From assembly GCA_002704665.1 (NCBI GenBank), contig PAHB01000108.1:1-8496 (forward strand): a stretch of 8,496 bases of DNA, read 5' to 3'. The stretch is from Pseudomonadota bacterium. GTDB lineage: Bacteria; Pseudomonadota; Gammaproteobacteria; Burkholderiales; Eutrophovitaceae. Below the pieces are notes generated by a model. The model was not told the DNA's origin. It worked only from the letters and a program-made list of their open reading frames with translations, and did not search any database. Shown piece by piece: positions 1 to 6,417 of the stretch. Within the stretch, counting starts at the first letter, position 1. Every line of letters begins with the position of its first letter. Position numbers and translations under genes: made by a program.

Positions 1-399
1 GAATACCTTGCTGAGGATAAAAGGTTCAACACTGACAAAAACAGAAATGAAAATAAAACTATTTTAAAATCTACCCTTCAAGAAGCATTCCGAAAATTAA
101 CCTTTCGAGAAATAAGAGATAAGTTAATCCCCACAGGAATTGTATTTTCCCAAGTAGCGACCGCGAAAGAAATTCTTGATGATCCCCAATTGAATGCGAA
201 TGATATGCTCATCGGCATAGATAACGATAATAATGAAAAAGTAAGAGTAGTAGCACCTCCCTTAAATATTGAGAATGCACCCCGTAGAAACACTAAGATA
301 GCACCAAAACTTGGGCAACATAATATTGAAATCCTATCTCAATTGGGTTACTCGAAGAGAGAAATAAAATTATTTAAAACAAAAAACATCATCTCGTAA
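1..399 (+). CDS. CaiB/BaiF (class III) CoA-transferase, C-terminal fragment
   Basis: The reading frame is open from the first base of the window, so the gene begins upstream and only its last 132 codons are visible. Family III CoA-transferases move CoA between carboxylic acids or their thioesters in the cytoplasm. The visible part matches the end of the family: an RF segment near residues 8-9, a helical stretch ending in FREIRDKL, a DDPQLNANDM segment (residues 59-68) like the usual 'dpql..r.m', a V.P.LNI strand, and the C-terminal signature AP.LGQHN.EIL..LGYS..EI. The catalytic Asp lies in the missing N-terminal part, so activity cannot be judged. The ATG at 190 is only an internal Met of this frame. 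The gene converges on the transporter gene with a gap of 42 bases. The specific CoA donor and acceptor are unknown. Confidence 0.85.
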   Translation, partial: EYLAEDKRFNTDKNRNENKTILKSTLQEAFRKLTFREIRDKLIPTGIVFSQVATAKEILDDPQLNANDMLIGIDNDNNEKVRVVAPPLNIENAPRRNTKIAPKLGQHNIEILSQLGYSKREIKLFKTKNIIS

Positions 400-447
400 A
401 ATATTTTTTCAGTTTAAATTCAAGTAGGCATCTCAGCAATTTTACGA
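394..447. repeat. Inverted repeat spanning two convergent stop codons
   Basis: The 9-base arm TCGTAAAAT (394-402) is perfectly complementary to ATTTTACGA (439-447), with 36 bases between. Each arm contains the stop codon of one of the two convergent genes. A short T-run (404-409) lies in the loop rather than after the stem, and the stem is AT-rich, so this is not a convincing intrinsic terminator. It could still mark the transcript ends of both genes, or be chance. Confidence 0.25.
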
Positions 448-1848
448 CATTTTGAAAACCACATAATACAATACAAGATATGCCATTACACATTGCAGAA
501 GCAAGGTAAACTTAAGAAAATAAGCTGTTGATTTTTTTGGCTGAATGTCTTTTGGCAATCTTTTCTTTTGCAAATAAAGCGTTACCCAAGTTTGAATAGG
601 TAACATTAAGGCGAAGACACAGGCTGTTATCGAAACTAGTAAAACCGGTCTTTGAATAAATACCGCGATAAAAAAACCAGCAATTGGAGCTAAAAAAATC
701 CACCATTTGGTAATTTGTTTCCTTCGGTCTACCCTGTCTCGAGACAGAAAACCAAACTCGATAAAATAATCTGGGAGCACTCTTGACTGGGCTGCTACTG
801 CCGAAACCGTACTTGAGTACAAAATAAAAAAGGCGCCGAGGGCAAACACCCACAAAGACCAACTCCCCAAGGTCTCCGTATACATTCCACTAAGCGCCCT
901 TATAGTTTCCTGCCCAGTCGGTGCTTGACCGGTAGCATGAAGCACACCCGCTCCTAAAAAGTAAAAAGGAATGGTGGCCAAAGTTAATATTAGTAAGGTT
1001 ACCCATACGTCTGTCCGAAGGACAGAAAGCCATCCCCTCGCTCTATTAACCCATTCACTGGAACTTTGATAAGGTCCAATGCGCGCTGGATAGCCCTTCT
1101 CTATACACCAATAAGTATAAGATGCTATCTCACCAGAATTGACTCCAGTATAGCCGTAAGCCGCTAAGGCAAGAAAAGCAAATTCAGGATAGAACTCGAA
1201 TTTAAATCCACTCGCGAGTTGGTCAATGGTCGTAGCATACTCCGTGCCTTGCATGAGGATAAAACACAAAATGGTAATAAACGTAAAACAAGCAACCATA
1301 GCCAACATTACAGACTCTAATCTTTTGTAGCTCCCGGTCCCCAGTAACAGCATAGTGGTTCCCGCTAAGCAAGCTATCACGAGAGTAGAATCAATATTAG
1401 GAAACATCAATAAGATCGCTAAAGTAGCTCCTCCAATTAGCCCTCCCAAACCACTGATACTCGTAAAAAATGATAAAAATACCAAAATCACAGGCCAAGA
1501 TACTTTGTAATCTTTATATAACTTTACTTTACCTGGTGTTCTATTTAGCGCCCTGATATAAGTGTCCCCGCTCAAAATGATGTATCTTGTGAGCTCGGCT
1601 TGAACAATAGATTTACTCCAACACGAGAGTAAAATCCACCATAACATTCCATATCCAACTGCTGCACCAAGACTTGCGGTGAGAATTACCTCTCCTGATC
1701 CAACTATTGTAGACGTAACAATAACACTTGGACCCAGATACTTTACGGCTTTAAGGAATCCCTTAGGCGGTTCCTCAACAGCGTTTGTTGGTTGTGTGTA
1801 TCGATCCCCCGAGTCCGAAATATAATCTTGCCCTACGTCCGAAGCCAT
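442..1848 (-). CDS. Nramp-like membrane transporter (GSGE variant)
   Basis: This is a predicted inner-membrane transporter of 468 residues with roughly 11-12 hydrophobic helices and a hydrophilic N-terminal tail of about 30 residues. The segment GPSVIVTSTIVGSGEVI (39-55) corresponds to the first broken helix of Nramp (natural resistance-associated macrophage protein) transporters of the LeuT/APC fold, which import Mn2+, Fe2+ or related ions. Here GSGE (50-53) stands where classical members have the metal-binding DPGN. The sixth helix has AYGYTGVNSGEIASY (230-244) in place of the usual MPHN-type motif. Metal transport is therefore not assured; the substrate may be another cation or a different solute. 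I chose the ATG at 1848 because a strong GGAGGGG lies just upstream; a TTG at 1866 is in frame but has no such site. The gene stands alone on its strand, divergent from the exported protein gene. Confidence 0.7.
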   Translation of the reverse strand: MASDVGQDYISDSGDRYTQPTNAVEEPPKGFLKAVKYLGPSVIVTSTIVGSGEVILTASLGAAVGYGMLWWILLSCWSKSIVQAELTRYIILSGDTYIRALNRTPGKVKLYKDYKVSWPVILVFLSFFTSISGLGGLIGGATLAILLMFPNIDSTLVIACLAGTTMLLLGTGSYKRLESVMLAMVACFTFITILCFILMQGTEYATTIDQLASGFKFEFYPEFAFLALAAYGYTGVNSGEIASYTYWCIEKGYPARIGPYQSSSEWVNRARGWLSVLRTDVWVTLLILTLATIPFYFLGAGVLHATGQAPTGQETIRALSGMYTETLGSWSLWVFALGAFFILYSSTVSAVAAQSRVLPDYFIEFGFLSRDRVDRRKQITKWWIFLAPIAGFFIAVFIQRPVLLVSITACVFALMLPIQTWVTLYLQKKRLPKDIQPKKSTAYFLKFTLLLQCVMAYLVLYYVVFKMS

Positions 1849-1851
1849 TAT

Positions 1852-1858
1852 CCCCTCC
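1852..1858 (-). promoter_or_regulatory. Ribosome binding site of the Nramp-like transporter
   Basis: GGAGGGG on the minus strand ends three bases before the ATG at 1848; the GGAGG core is spaced five bases from it. This decides the start codon against the in-frame upstream TTG at 1866, which would place the site inside the coding region. Confidence 0.75.
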
Positions 1859-1884
1859 ACTGACAAAGATACTTACGATAACGA

Positions 1885-1915
1885 ATCATATAACCTTATT
1901 GTTAAAAAGTATCAA
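1885..1915 (-). promoter_or_regulatory. Candidate sigma-70 promoter of the transporter gene
   Basis: On the minus strand TTGATA (1915-1910, 5 of 6 to the -35 consensus) is followed after 19 bases by TATGAT (1890-1885, 5 of 6 to the -10 consensus). The spacer is longer than the optimal 17. A transcript from here would start near 1878 and have a leader of about 30 bases. The surroundings are AT-rich, so chance matches are possible. Confidence 0.35.
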
Positions 1916-1957
1916 TTTTTTATAAAAATTTGTAATATTAAAATCATCACAAAAAAA

Positions 1958-1963
1958 TATAAT
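1958..1963 (+). promoter_or_regulatory. Candidate -10 element upstream of the exported protein gene
   Basis: A perfect TATAAT lies 31 bases before the ATG at 1995. No good -35 hexamer is found at normal spacing: TTGTAA at 1930-1935 would need a 22-base spacer. If used, transcription would begin near 1970 and give a leader of about 25 bases. AT-rich context limits confidence. Confidence 0.35.
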
Positions 1964-1982
1964 CTAGGTAGCTTCTACTTTG

Positions 1983-1988
1983 AAGGAG
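1983..1988 (+). promoter_or_regulatory. Ribosome binding site of the exported protein gene
   Basis: AAGGAG lies six bases before the ATG at 1995. It fixes the start there rather than at the in-frame TTG at 1980, whose reading would translate the site itself. Confidence 0.8.
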
Positions 1989-1994
1989 AATTTC

Positions 1995-2480
1995 ATGAAA
2001 AAGCCCCTCTTAGGAATAATGTTTCTCACTGCTTGTCAAATAACTTTTGCTGACCAAGGTTCTTTCGAGTCGGTTTTAGGAGGATCTGCTAGTAATTTAT
2101 ACTCTATAGATATCGAAAACGGGAAAGCAACAGCCGGCCAGCTAACTGGTACCACAACAATCACTCAAAGTTCTGGCGAGCTATTCATAATTGGAGAACA
2201 CAGCACTTTTGATTGTGCCCTCCTACTACAAAAAACCACTGCACTAACGAACCTTATCGGTTATTGCACAATGGCAGACATTGCAACCGGAGACCAACTT
2301 TTTATGAATAATAATCGAAGCGTTGGGGACACCAACGCAGGAAGTGGCGGTACTGGGGTTAGCCAAATTGTTGGAGGAACGGGCAAATATGCCGGGGTGA
2401 AGGGTTCCTGCACCTACAAGGTAACGTATCTTCCCGGCAGCAGAGTAGCGGCGATAAACAAATGCAAGTGGTCAAAGTAA
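1995..2480 (+). CDS. Small exported protein with four mature cysteines, function unknown
   Basis: The predicted product has 161 residues. The N-terminus MKKPLLGIMFLTACQITFA is a short signal sequence: two lysines, then a hydrophobic core. Two processing readings are possible: signal peptidase I cleavage after A19, or lipoprotein processing at C14 within LTAC, which fits the lipobox. The mature part is rich in Gly, Ser and Thr and has C74, C91, C139 and C157, enough for two disulfides in the periplasm or outside. The segment GGTGKYAGVKGSCTY (127-141) resembles the glycine-rich loop-strand turn seen in small beta-barrel proteins of the allene oxide cyclase/dirigent-like type; this is a weak impression, not an identification. 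The gene has its own promoter candidate and is divergent from the transporter and convergent with the cyclase gene 34 bases away. No function is assigned. Confidence 0.75.
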   Translation: MKKPLLGIMFLTACQITFADQGSFESVLGGSASNLYSIDIENGKATAGQLTGTTTITQSSGELFIIGEHSTFDCALLLQKTTALTNLIGYCTMADIATGDQLFMNNNRSVGDTNAGSGGTGVSQIVGGTGKYAGVKGSCTYKVTYLPGSRVAAINKCKWSK

Positions 2481-2514
2481 AAAAGAAAAATGTTTGCGAT
2501 TTTTTGCCGCTGTT

Positions 2515-4437
2515 TCACTTCCAACCGTATTCGGACAAAACTGGCTCCCACATTGGCCATTCTCGCTGCACACTATTATAAATCTCAAGAAGTTCATAGA
2601 TTAAGTTTAGATCTGCGCCTCCCAAAATCTCTGCAGCCCTTCCGAATCGTTTCTGTGCCTCTTCCTCTCTCCCCAGTCCATGAAGAGCCATGCCTGTCGC
2701 AACATTCCAGTAATAAAAATCCGGAGCTCTAGCCATCATTAACTGATCTAACGCAAGCTGGTATTCCCCCCAAAGATTGTAGACTTGCGCCAAGCTATAA
2801 TTTTCGAAAATATCCGTATTACCTTTATCAAGATCCGCCGTTTTGAGAGAATATTTATAGCCTTTTTGCCATCGGCAATTTCCCGAAACATACCTGTCTG
2901 GACGCTCCCTTTCCATATGTGTTTCGTGCGTACAAGTACCAGCAAATAGAATCATCTGGCTAGCCGGCCCCAGCACTAGGTAGTTATTAGGTTCTAATTC
3001 AATAGCTTTTTCCGCATCCCTGAAAGTTGAATCCCAGTCTTTTAGTTGAAAATGAAGGTGGGCTTTATAAGCATATGCAAGACCGGAATAAGGATCTAAT
3101 TGAATAGCTTTTGCTATTTGCTCTAAGCCATCAAAGAGGAAGTCTCGCGAAGGGTTGTTATAACCAAAAGCGTATTCGTCATGATTTATTAGCGCTAGAT
3201 ACGTCCACGCCAAAGCATACGATGGATCAGATCTTACTGTACTCTGTAAACATTTCCTCGATTTAACGTAATCTCTTGGATCGAGAGATATAAAAGTTTT
3301 TATCCTAGTGAAGTTGATACATTCGTAGGCGTTCAAGCTGTCTGGCCCTATACTCATTACCTTTTTGAAAACATCTTTCTCCAATATTGCACCGTTACCA
3401 ACTAACTCCTGTACAACATCCTTGACAATCTTATCTTGCACTTGGAACACATTTTTGGCCTCTAAAATTGTATCAATATTTTGTATCCAAATTGTATTCG
3501 TCGTCGCTGCATCAATAAGGCTCACCGAAAACCTCAACTCTTTACCCGATTCCCTGATGTTTCCAGTTAAAAAATAACTTACATCAAGCTTAGACGCTGT
3601 TTCGATAAGATTATCGGGAGCTTCAGAAAGGTTAATAATATTCAGACCACGGGCCATACTTCTTAAGCCATTTCCAAGATCCTGGGCGAGTCCAGCAGCA
3701 AAACTTTTTTGTAAAGAATGTGGCCCGGATTCATTGAGCGACAAAACAGGTAAGACAGCTACCGTTGTAATCTTTCGGCTAACGTCATTTCTGTTACTTA
3801 GCTGGAATAAAAGAACCCATATCAAAAGAACAGCTGCTACAGCGCTGGCTAGAAAATAAACAGTTTTATTAATAGTTTCATTAGACGTTTTAAACTTTTT
3901 CGGGTCTATTGTTCCGAACTGAACATCGATAAGATACGCACGTATGGGCTCGCTAATATTTTTTAACTTCTGCGGGCCTTTATCGATAAAATTATATTTA
4001 ATCTTACCTTTTACAGTGGTTTGAACAACCTCAGATACACAAATTCCTAAGGGTGGAGCGATACTCTCAAGCCTCGCAGCAATATTTACACCGTCCCCCA
4101 ATATATTGTCCCCATCAACCGTGACATCGCCCATGTTAATACCTATACGAAATTCGAGTTGTTCAGAAATTGAGACATTGGCGTTGTGAATGGATATTCT
4201 TTTCTGGATATCAACTGCAGCTTCCACCGCACCAACTGTGGTGGAAAACTCGATCATGAAAGAATCGCCTGCTGTATTAAATATTCGACCGCCTTTTTTT
4301 GCAGCGATCTCTTCAATAATTTTTTGACTATTTTTGAGCTGTGCAACAACACCTGCCTCATTCTCATTCATCTTGGCAGAATATCCAGCCACATCCATAG
4401 CAAGGATGGTCGTAGACTTACGATTTTGATGTCCCAT
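2515..4437 (-). CDS. Class III nucleotide cyclase with TM helix, TolB-N-like domain and TPR region
   Basis: The product (640 residues) starts with a class III adenylate/guanylate cyclase domain (about 7-170), which would make a cyclic nucleotide from NTP. D14 (AMDVAGYS) and D58 (AGDSFMIEF) are the metal-binding aspartates, and N118 and R122 (VNIAARLE) the transition-state pair. The two purine-reading positions, usually Lys and Asp, are N54 and N111. One membrane helix follows (about 193-212), then a TolB N-terminal/FlgO-like domain (about 222-345: AVLPV, FLTGNIRESG, IWIQN) and tetratricopeptide helices to the end (clearest at 404-418, 450-485 and 545-605). The layout places the cyclase in the cytoplasm and the C-terminal half probably outside the membrane, as a possible sensor arm. 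C502, H504, H507 and C521 sit between TPRs and might bind metal or form a disulfide. The ATG at 4437 is chosen for its strong ribosome site; the in-frame ATG at 4464 lacks one. The gene is divergent from the SDR operon. Confidence 0.88.
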   Translation of the reverse strand: MGHQNRKSTTILAMDVAGYSAKMNENEAGVVAQLKNSQKIIEEIAAKKGGRIFNTAGDSFMIEFSTTVGAVEAAVDIQKRISIHNANVSISEQLEFRIGINMGDVTVDGDNILGDGVNIAARLESIAPPLGICVSEVVQTTVKGKIKYNFIDKGPQKLKNISEPIRAYLIDVQFGTIDPKKFKTSNETINKTVYFLASAVAAVLLIWVLLFQLSNRNDVSRKITTVAVLPVLSLNESGPHSLQKSFAAGLAQDLGNGLRSMARGLNIINLSEAPDNLIETASKLDVSYFLTGNIRESGKELRFSVSLIDAATTNTIWIQNIDTILEAKNVFQVQDKIVKDVVQELVGNGAILEKDVFKKVMSIGPDSLNAYECINFTRIKTFISLDPRDYVKSRKCLQSTVRSDPSYALAWTYLALINHDEYAFGYNNPSRDFLFDGLEQIAKAIQLDPYSGLAYAYKAHLHFQLKDWDSTFRDAEKAIELEPNNYLVLGPASQMILFAGTCTHETHMERERPDRYVSGNCRWQKGYKYSLKTADLDKGNTDIFENYSLAQVYNLWGEYQLALDQLMMARAPDFYYWNVATGMALHGLGREEEAQKRFGRAAEILGGADLNLIYELLEIYNSVQREWPMWEPVLSEYGWK

Positions 4438-4440
4438 TAA

Positions 4441-4448
4441 CTCCTCCC
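4441..4448 (-). promoter_or_regulatory. Ribosome binding site of the cyclase
   Basis: GGGAGGAG on the minus strand lies three bases before the ATG at 4437 (five bases from the GGAGG core). It supports this start over the in-frame ATG at 4464, which would add nine residues. Confidence 0.75.
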
Positions 4449-4450
4449 AT

Positions 4451-4509
4451 TTGAATGATATCATGCAATTAATTCAATCGTGTTAACATTGAGCGGATTA
4501 ATTATTCAA
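4451..4509. promoter_or_regulatory. Palindrome-bearing divergent control region
   Basis: The 84 bases between the cyclase and SDR starts hold a perfect 10-base palindrome ATGATATCAT (4455-4464), the palindrome AATTAATT (4467-4474), and TTGAAT (4451-4456) with two inverted copies ATTCAA (4472-4477 and 4504-4509). These could be operator half-sites serving both divergent genes. No convincing -35/-10 pair could be placed for either strand. AT-rich sequence yields such palindromes by chance fairly often. Confidence 0.3.
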
Positions 4510-4521
4510 AAGGAATAGCAC

Positions 4522-5286
4522 ATGAAACCAGTATGTTTCGTTCTTGGAGCCGGCGCCGGAATCGGGGGTAACGTGGCTAAAAGATTCACAAAAGAAGGAT
4601 ATCATGCTCATTTAACACGTCGTACCGAGGAGGATGGGCTTAAGAAACTAATTTCTGTAATCGAGGAAACTGGAGGATCGGCCACTGGCTCACTATTGAA
4701 TGCTGTAAAAGAAAACGAAATTGAGGATCAAGTTATTCATGTCGAAAAAAATATTGGTCCCATAGAAGTAGGAATTTTTAATCTAGGTGCTCAGGTAGGA
4801 AATCGAAGTTTAGAAAACACTCCTTACAAAATATTTGAACGCGGGTGGAGAATGGCAACTTTTGCGCTTTATCGATTTGCCTTTTCTGTAATACCCCACA
4901 TGGTAGAACGGGGAGGAGGCACTATCCTAGTAACCGCGTCGACTGCTGCAGTCCGCGGGAACAAAGAACAACATTCTCATGCAGCAGCTATGGGAGCAAG
5001 AAGAATGTTGTGTCAATCACTTAATGCGGAATTTGGTCCAAAGGGAATTCATATTGCGCACATCATAATTGACGGTGCCGTAGACGCGCCAGACACGTTA
5101 GGAAAAATGTTAGGGGCTGAGGAATTTCAAAAACTTCGGGAAACAAAAGGCATGGAGCATGACGGGCTAATTTTGCCGGATAAGATCGCAGATACTTATT
5201 ATCATTTGGCTAAACAACATCGATCTGCATGGACTCACGAAATTGATATTCGAGCGTTTTCAGACTTGCCTTGGTGGAATCATTAA
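4522..5286 (+). CDS. SDR-family protein lacking the catalytic Tyr and Lys
   Basis: This 254-residue protein has the Rossmann fold of short-chain dehydrogenases/reductases. The cofactor loop GAGAGIGG (9-16) fits GxxxGxG, and NLGA (87-90) replaces the usual NNAG. The catalytic Ser is present at S140 (VTASTAAVRG). The YxxxK pair is not: the aligned stretch HAAAMGA (153-159) gives His for Tyr and Met for Lys. The downstream segment FGPKGIHIAH and the C-terminal AWTHEIDIR match a subgroup of SDR proteins that I know as often having a changed Tyr; loss of the Lys as well is more extreme. It may bind NAD(P)H without oxidoreductase activity, or use different chemistry. The ATG is preceded by AAAGGAA with good spacing. 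It is the first gene of a six-gene plus-strand group and is divergent from the cyclase. Confidence 0.85.
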   Translation: MKPVCFVLGAGAGIGGNVAKRFTKEGYHAHLTRRTEEDGLKKLISVIEETGGSATGSLLNAVKENEIEDQVIHVEKNIGPIEVGIFNLGAQVGNRSLENTPYKIFERGWRMATFALYRFAFSVIPHMVERGGGTILVTASTAAVRGNKEQHSHAAAMGARRMLCQSLNAEFGPKGIHIAHIIIDGAVDAPDTLGKMLGAEEFQKLRETKGMEHDGLILPDKIADTYYHLAKQHRSAWTHEIDIRAFSDLPWWNH

Positions 5287-5305
5287 CTTTAAACTCGGAT
5301 AAGAT

Positions 5306-5548
5306 ATGAACTGGGCTTTGATAGTGGTCTTAATGTCAGGTGTTTGGGATTCAGGGTTGCGTTATAACAGTTATGAGGAATGCACATCTAAGGGTATAAC
5401 CGCTAGCTTTGCTGAGACAGTAAAGCACCTTACAGATATCGGGAAAGACAAAAAAGAGAAAGGCTTAACCGAGATCACAATTGCAAAGATCGTTGATGAG
5501 GAGCGAGAGAATTACAAAACAATAATCAAATGTGTTCCATCAAAATGA
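5306..5548 (+). CDS. Small two-cysteine protein, probably exported, function unknown
   Basis: The product has 80 residues. A short hydrophobic N-terminus (MNWALIVVLMSGVW) could be a membrane anchor or poor signal sequence. It is followed by YNSYEECTSKG, a charged helical middle (about 40-70) and a C-terminal IIKCVP. One cysteine near each end (C26, C76) could form a disulfide outside the cytoplasm. This layout (short hydrophobic start, 'EEC' near residue 26, 'KCVP' at the end) recalls very small uncharacterised proteins of proteobacteria, but I cannot name a family. The gene begins 19 bases after the SDR gene with only a weak ribosome site, and its stop codon overlaps the next start, which suggests co-translation. 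It is likely real because of this packing and the paired cysteines. Confidence 0.65.
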   Translation: MNWALIVVLMSGVWDSGLRYNSYEECTSKGITASFAETVKHLTDIGKDKKEKGLTEITIAKIVDEERENYKTIIKCVPSK

Positions 5549-5949
5549 AAAAAAATCACGTCTTTTGTTTACTCAATATTTTTATTTTTTGGGGTTTCAC
5601 CAACAGTGTTGTTATGAGTGCCGAGAGTGAAAGTTATACATGCAAAATGAAATCCCACATTGTGATAAATCCTCTTGGAAGCATGAGTCGAAAAAATAAC
5701 ATAGACTTTAAATTACAATGGAAAGGTAATGAAATAATTCTGGGACAAGGGGGAATTTTTTTAAATCCCCGGATGAGAATAAAAAAGATATTAAACGATG
5801 AAATATTTCATGCGGAAAATTTTGATTCAGACAAATTTTTAGCTAGAAGTATATTGAGTTTCAAAGAAGGCAAGTTGTGGTTTACGGAAAACTATGGTGA
5901 CCTATCTGGAATTACATCGATCTACGCAAAGTGTAACAAGATATTGTAA
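5545..5949 (+). CDS. Small exported protein with two cysteines, function unknown
   Basis: The product has 134 residues. The N-terminus is a clear signal peptide: KK, a hydrophobic core FCLLNIFIFWGF, and a likely cleavage site after MSA at residue 26. The mature protein starts ESESYTC and ends YAKCNKIL, so the only two mature cysteines, C33 and C130, sit at its two ends and could close a beta-rich domain. The strand-like segments FKLQWKGNEIIL and LWFTENYG suggest a small barrel. No family is recognised. I chose the ATG at 5545, which overlaps the previous stop as ATGA and begins with the MKKN charge patch; an in-frame ATG at 5530 would add five residues. Neither start has a ribosome site, consistent with translational coupling to the 80-residue gene. 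Confidence 0.7.
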   Translation: MKKNHVFCLLNIFIFWGFTNSVVMSAESESYTCKMKSHIVINPLGSMSRKNNIDFKLQWKGNEIILGQGGIFLNPRMRIKKILNDEIFHAENFDSDKFLARSILSFKEGKLWFTENYGDLSGITSIYAKCNKIL

Positions 5950-5992
5950 AATAGAAATTAATTAATCACTTTATAGTTCAAGGAAATTAAAC

Positions 5993-6394
5993 ATGGAAAT
6001 TACTGGTGGATGTTATTGCGGAGAGATAAGATTTAGTGCAAAAGGCGACCCAAAAATGTTTCAATGTCATTGTCGTGAATGTCAATACATAACGGGCGGA
6101 CATCCCAATGCGATTACTGTCTGGCCTAGTGAAAACGTTACTTTTACCAAAGGAAGTCCAAAAGAATTCTGTCGCACAGATATCGAAAAACCCGTAACGA
6201 GAATATTTTGCGGTAAATGCGGAACCGGCATTGGCACTTGGAAACACCCCCTTCGTCCCGAATCCACTCTTCTTAAAGTAGGAACGTTCGATGACCCTTC
6301 TTTCTTCAAGCCCAGCGCGGTAATATTTACAATCGACAAGCAAGATTTCCACAGTCTACCTGATAATGTCCCAACTTTTGAAAGACGTCCTTGA
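5993..6394 (+). CDS. GFA-family (glutathione-dependent formaldehyde-activating-like) zinc protein
   Basis: The 133-residue product is a typical single-domain GFA/CENP-V protein. The zinc cysteines are all present: C7 and C9 (GGCYCGEIRF), C25, C27 and C30 (CHCRECQ), C73 and C76 (FCGKCGTGI). In Gfa of Paracoccus this fold was linked to adduct formation between formaldehyde and glutathione, but most family members have no proven reaction, so the name describes the fold only. A good AAGGA ribosome site lies eight bases before the ATG. The gene follows the exported protein gene after 43 bases and precedes the MDR gene by 23 bases. A role in handling reactive carbonyl or thiol compounds would fit the neighbouring SDR and MDR genes but is inference. 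Confidence 0.88.
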   Translation: MEITGGCYCGEIRFSAKGDPKMFQCHCRECQYITGGHPNAITVWPSENVTFTKGSPKEFCRTDIEKPVTRIFCGKCGTGIGTWKHPLRPESTLLKVGTFDDPSFFKPSAVIFTIDKQDFHSLPDNVPTFERRP

Positions 6395-6417
6395 TTTTTT
6401 TATACGCTTAGTTTGAT

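Noticed and set aside
190..399. Separate 69-residue gene starting at the ATG at 190
   Set aside because: The same frame is open from base 1 and the upstream residues continue the CoA-transferase match, so this ATG is internal.
512..862. Open frame of 116 residues on the minus strand
   Set aside because: It lies wholly inside the transporter gene in another frame on the same strand and has no ribosome site or family features.
2481..2514. Terminator between the convergent exported protein and cyclase genes
   Set aside because: A T-run is present, but only a three-base GCG/CGC pairing can be drawn around it, which is too weak for a hairpin.
2490..2732. Open frame of 80 residues on the plus strand after the exported protein
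   Set aside because: It is antisense to the 3' end of the cyclase gene, where the TPR reading is clear.
5987..6352. Antisense open frames across the GFA gene
   Set aside because: The plus strand encodes all seven zinc cysteines of the GFA fold with a good ribosome site; the antisense frames look like shadows.
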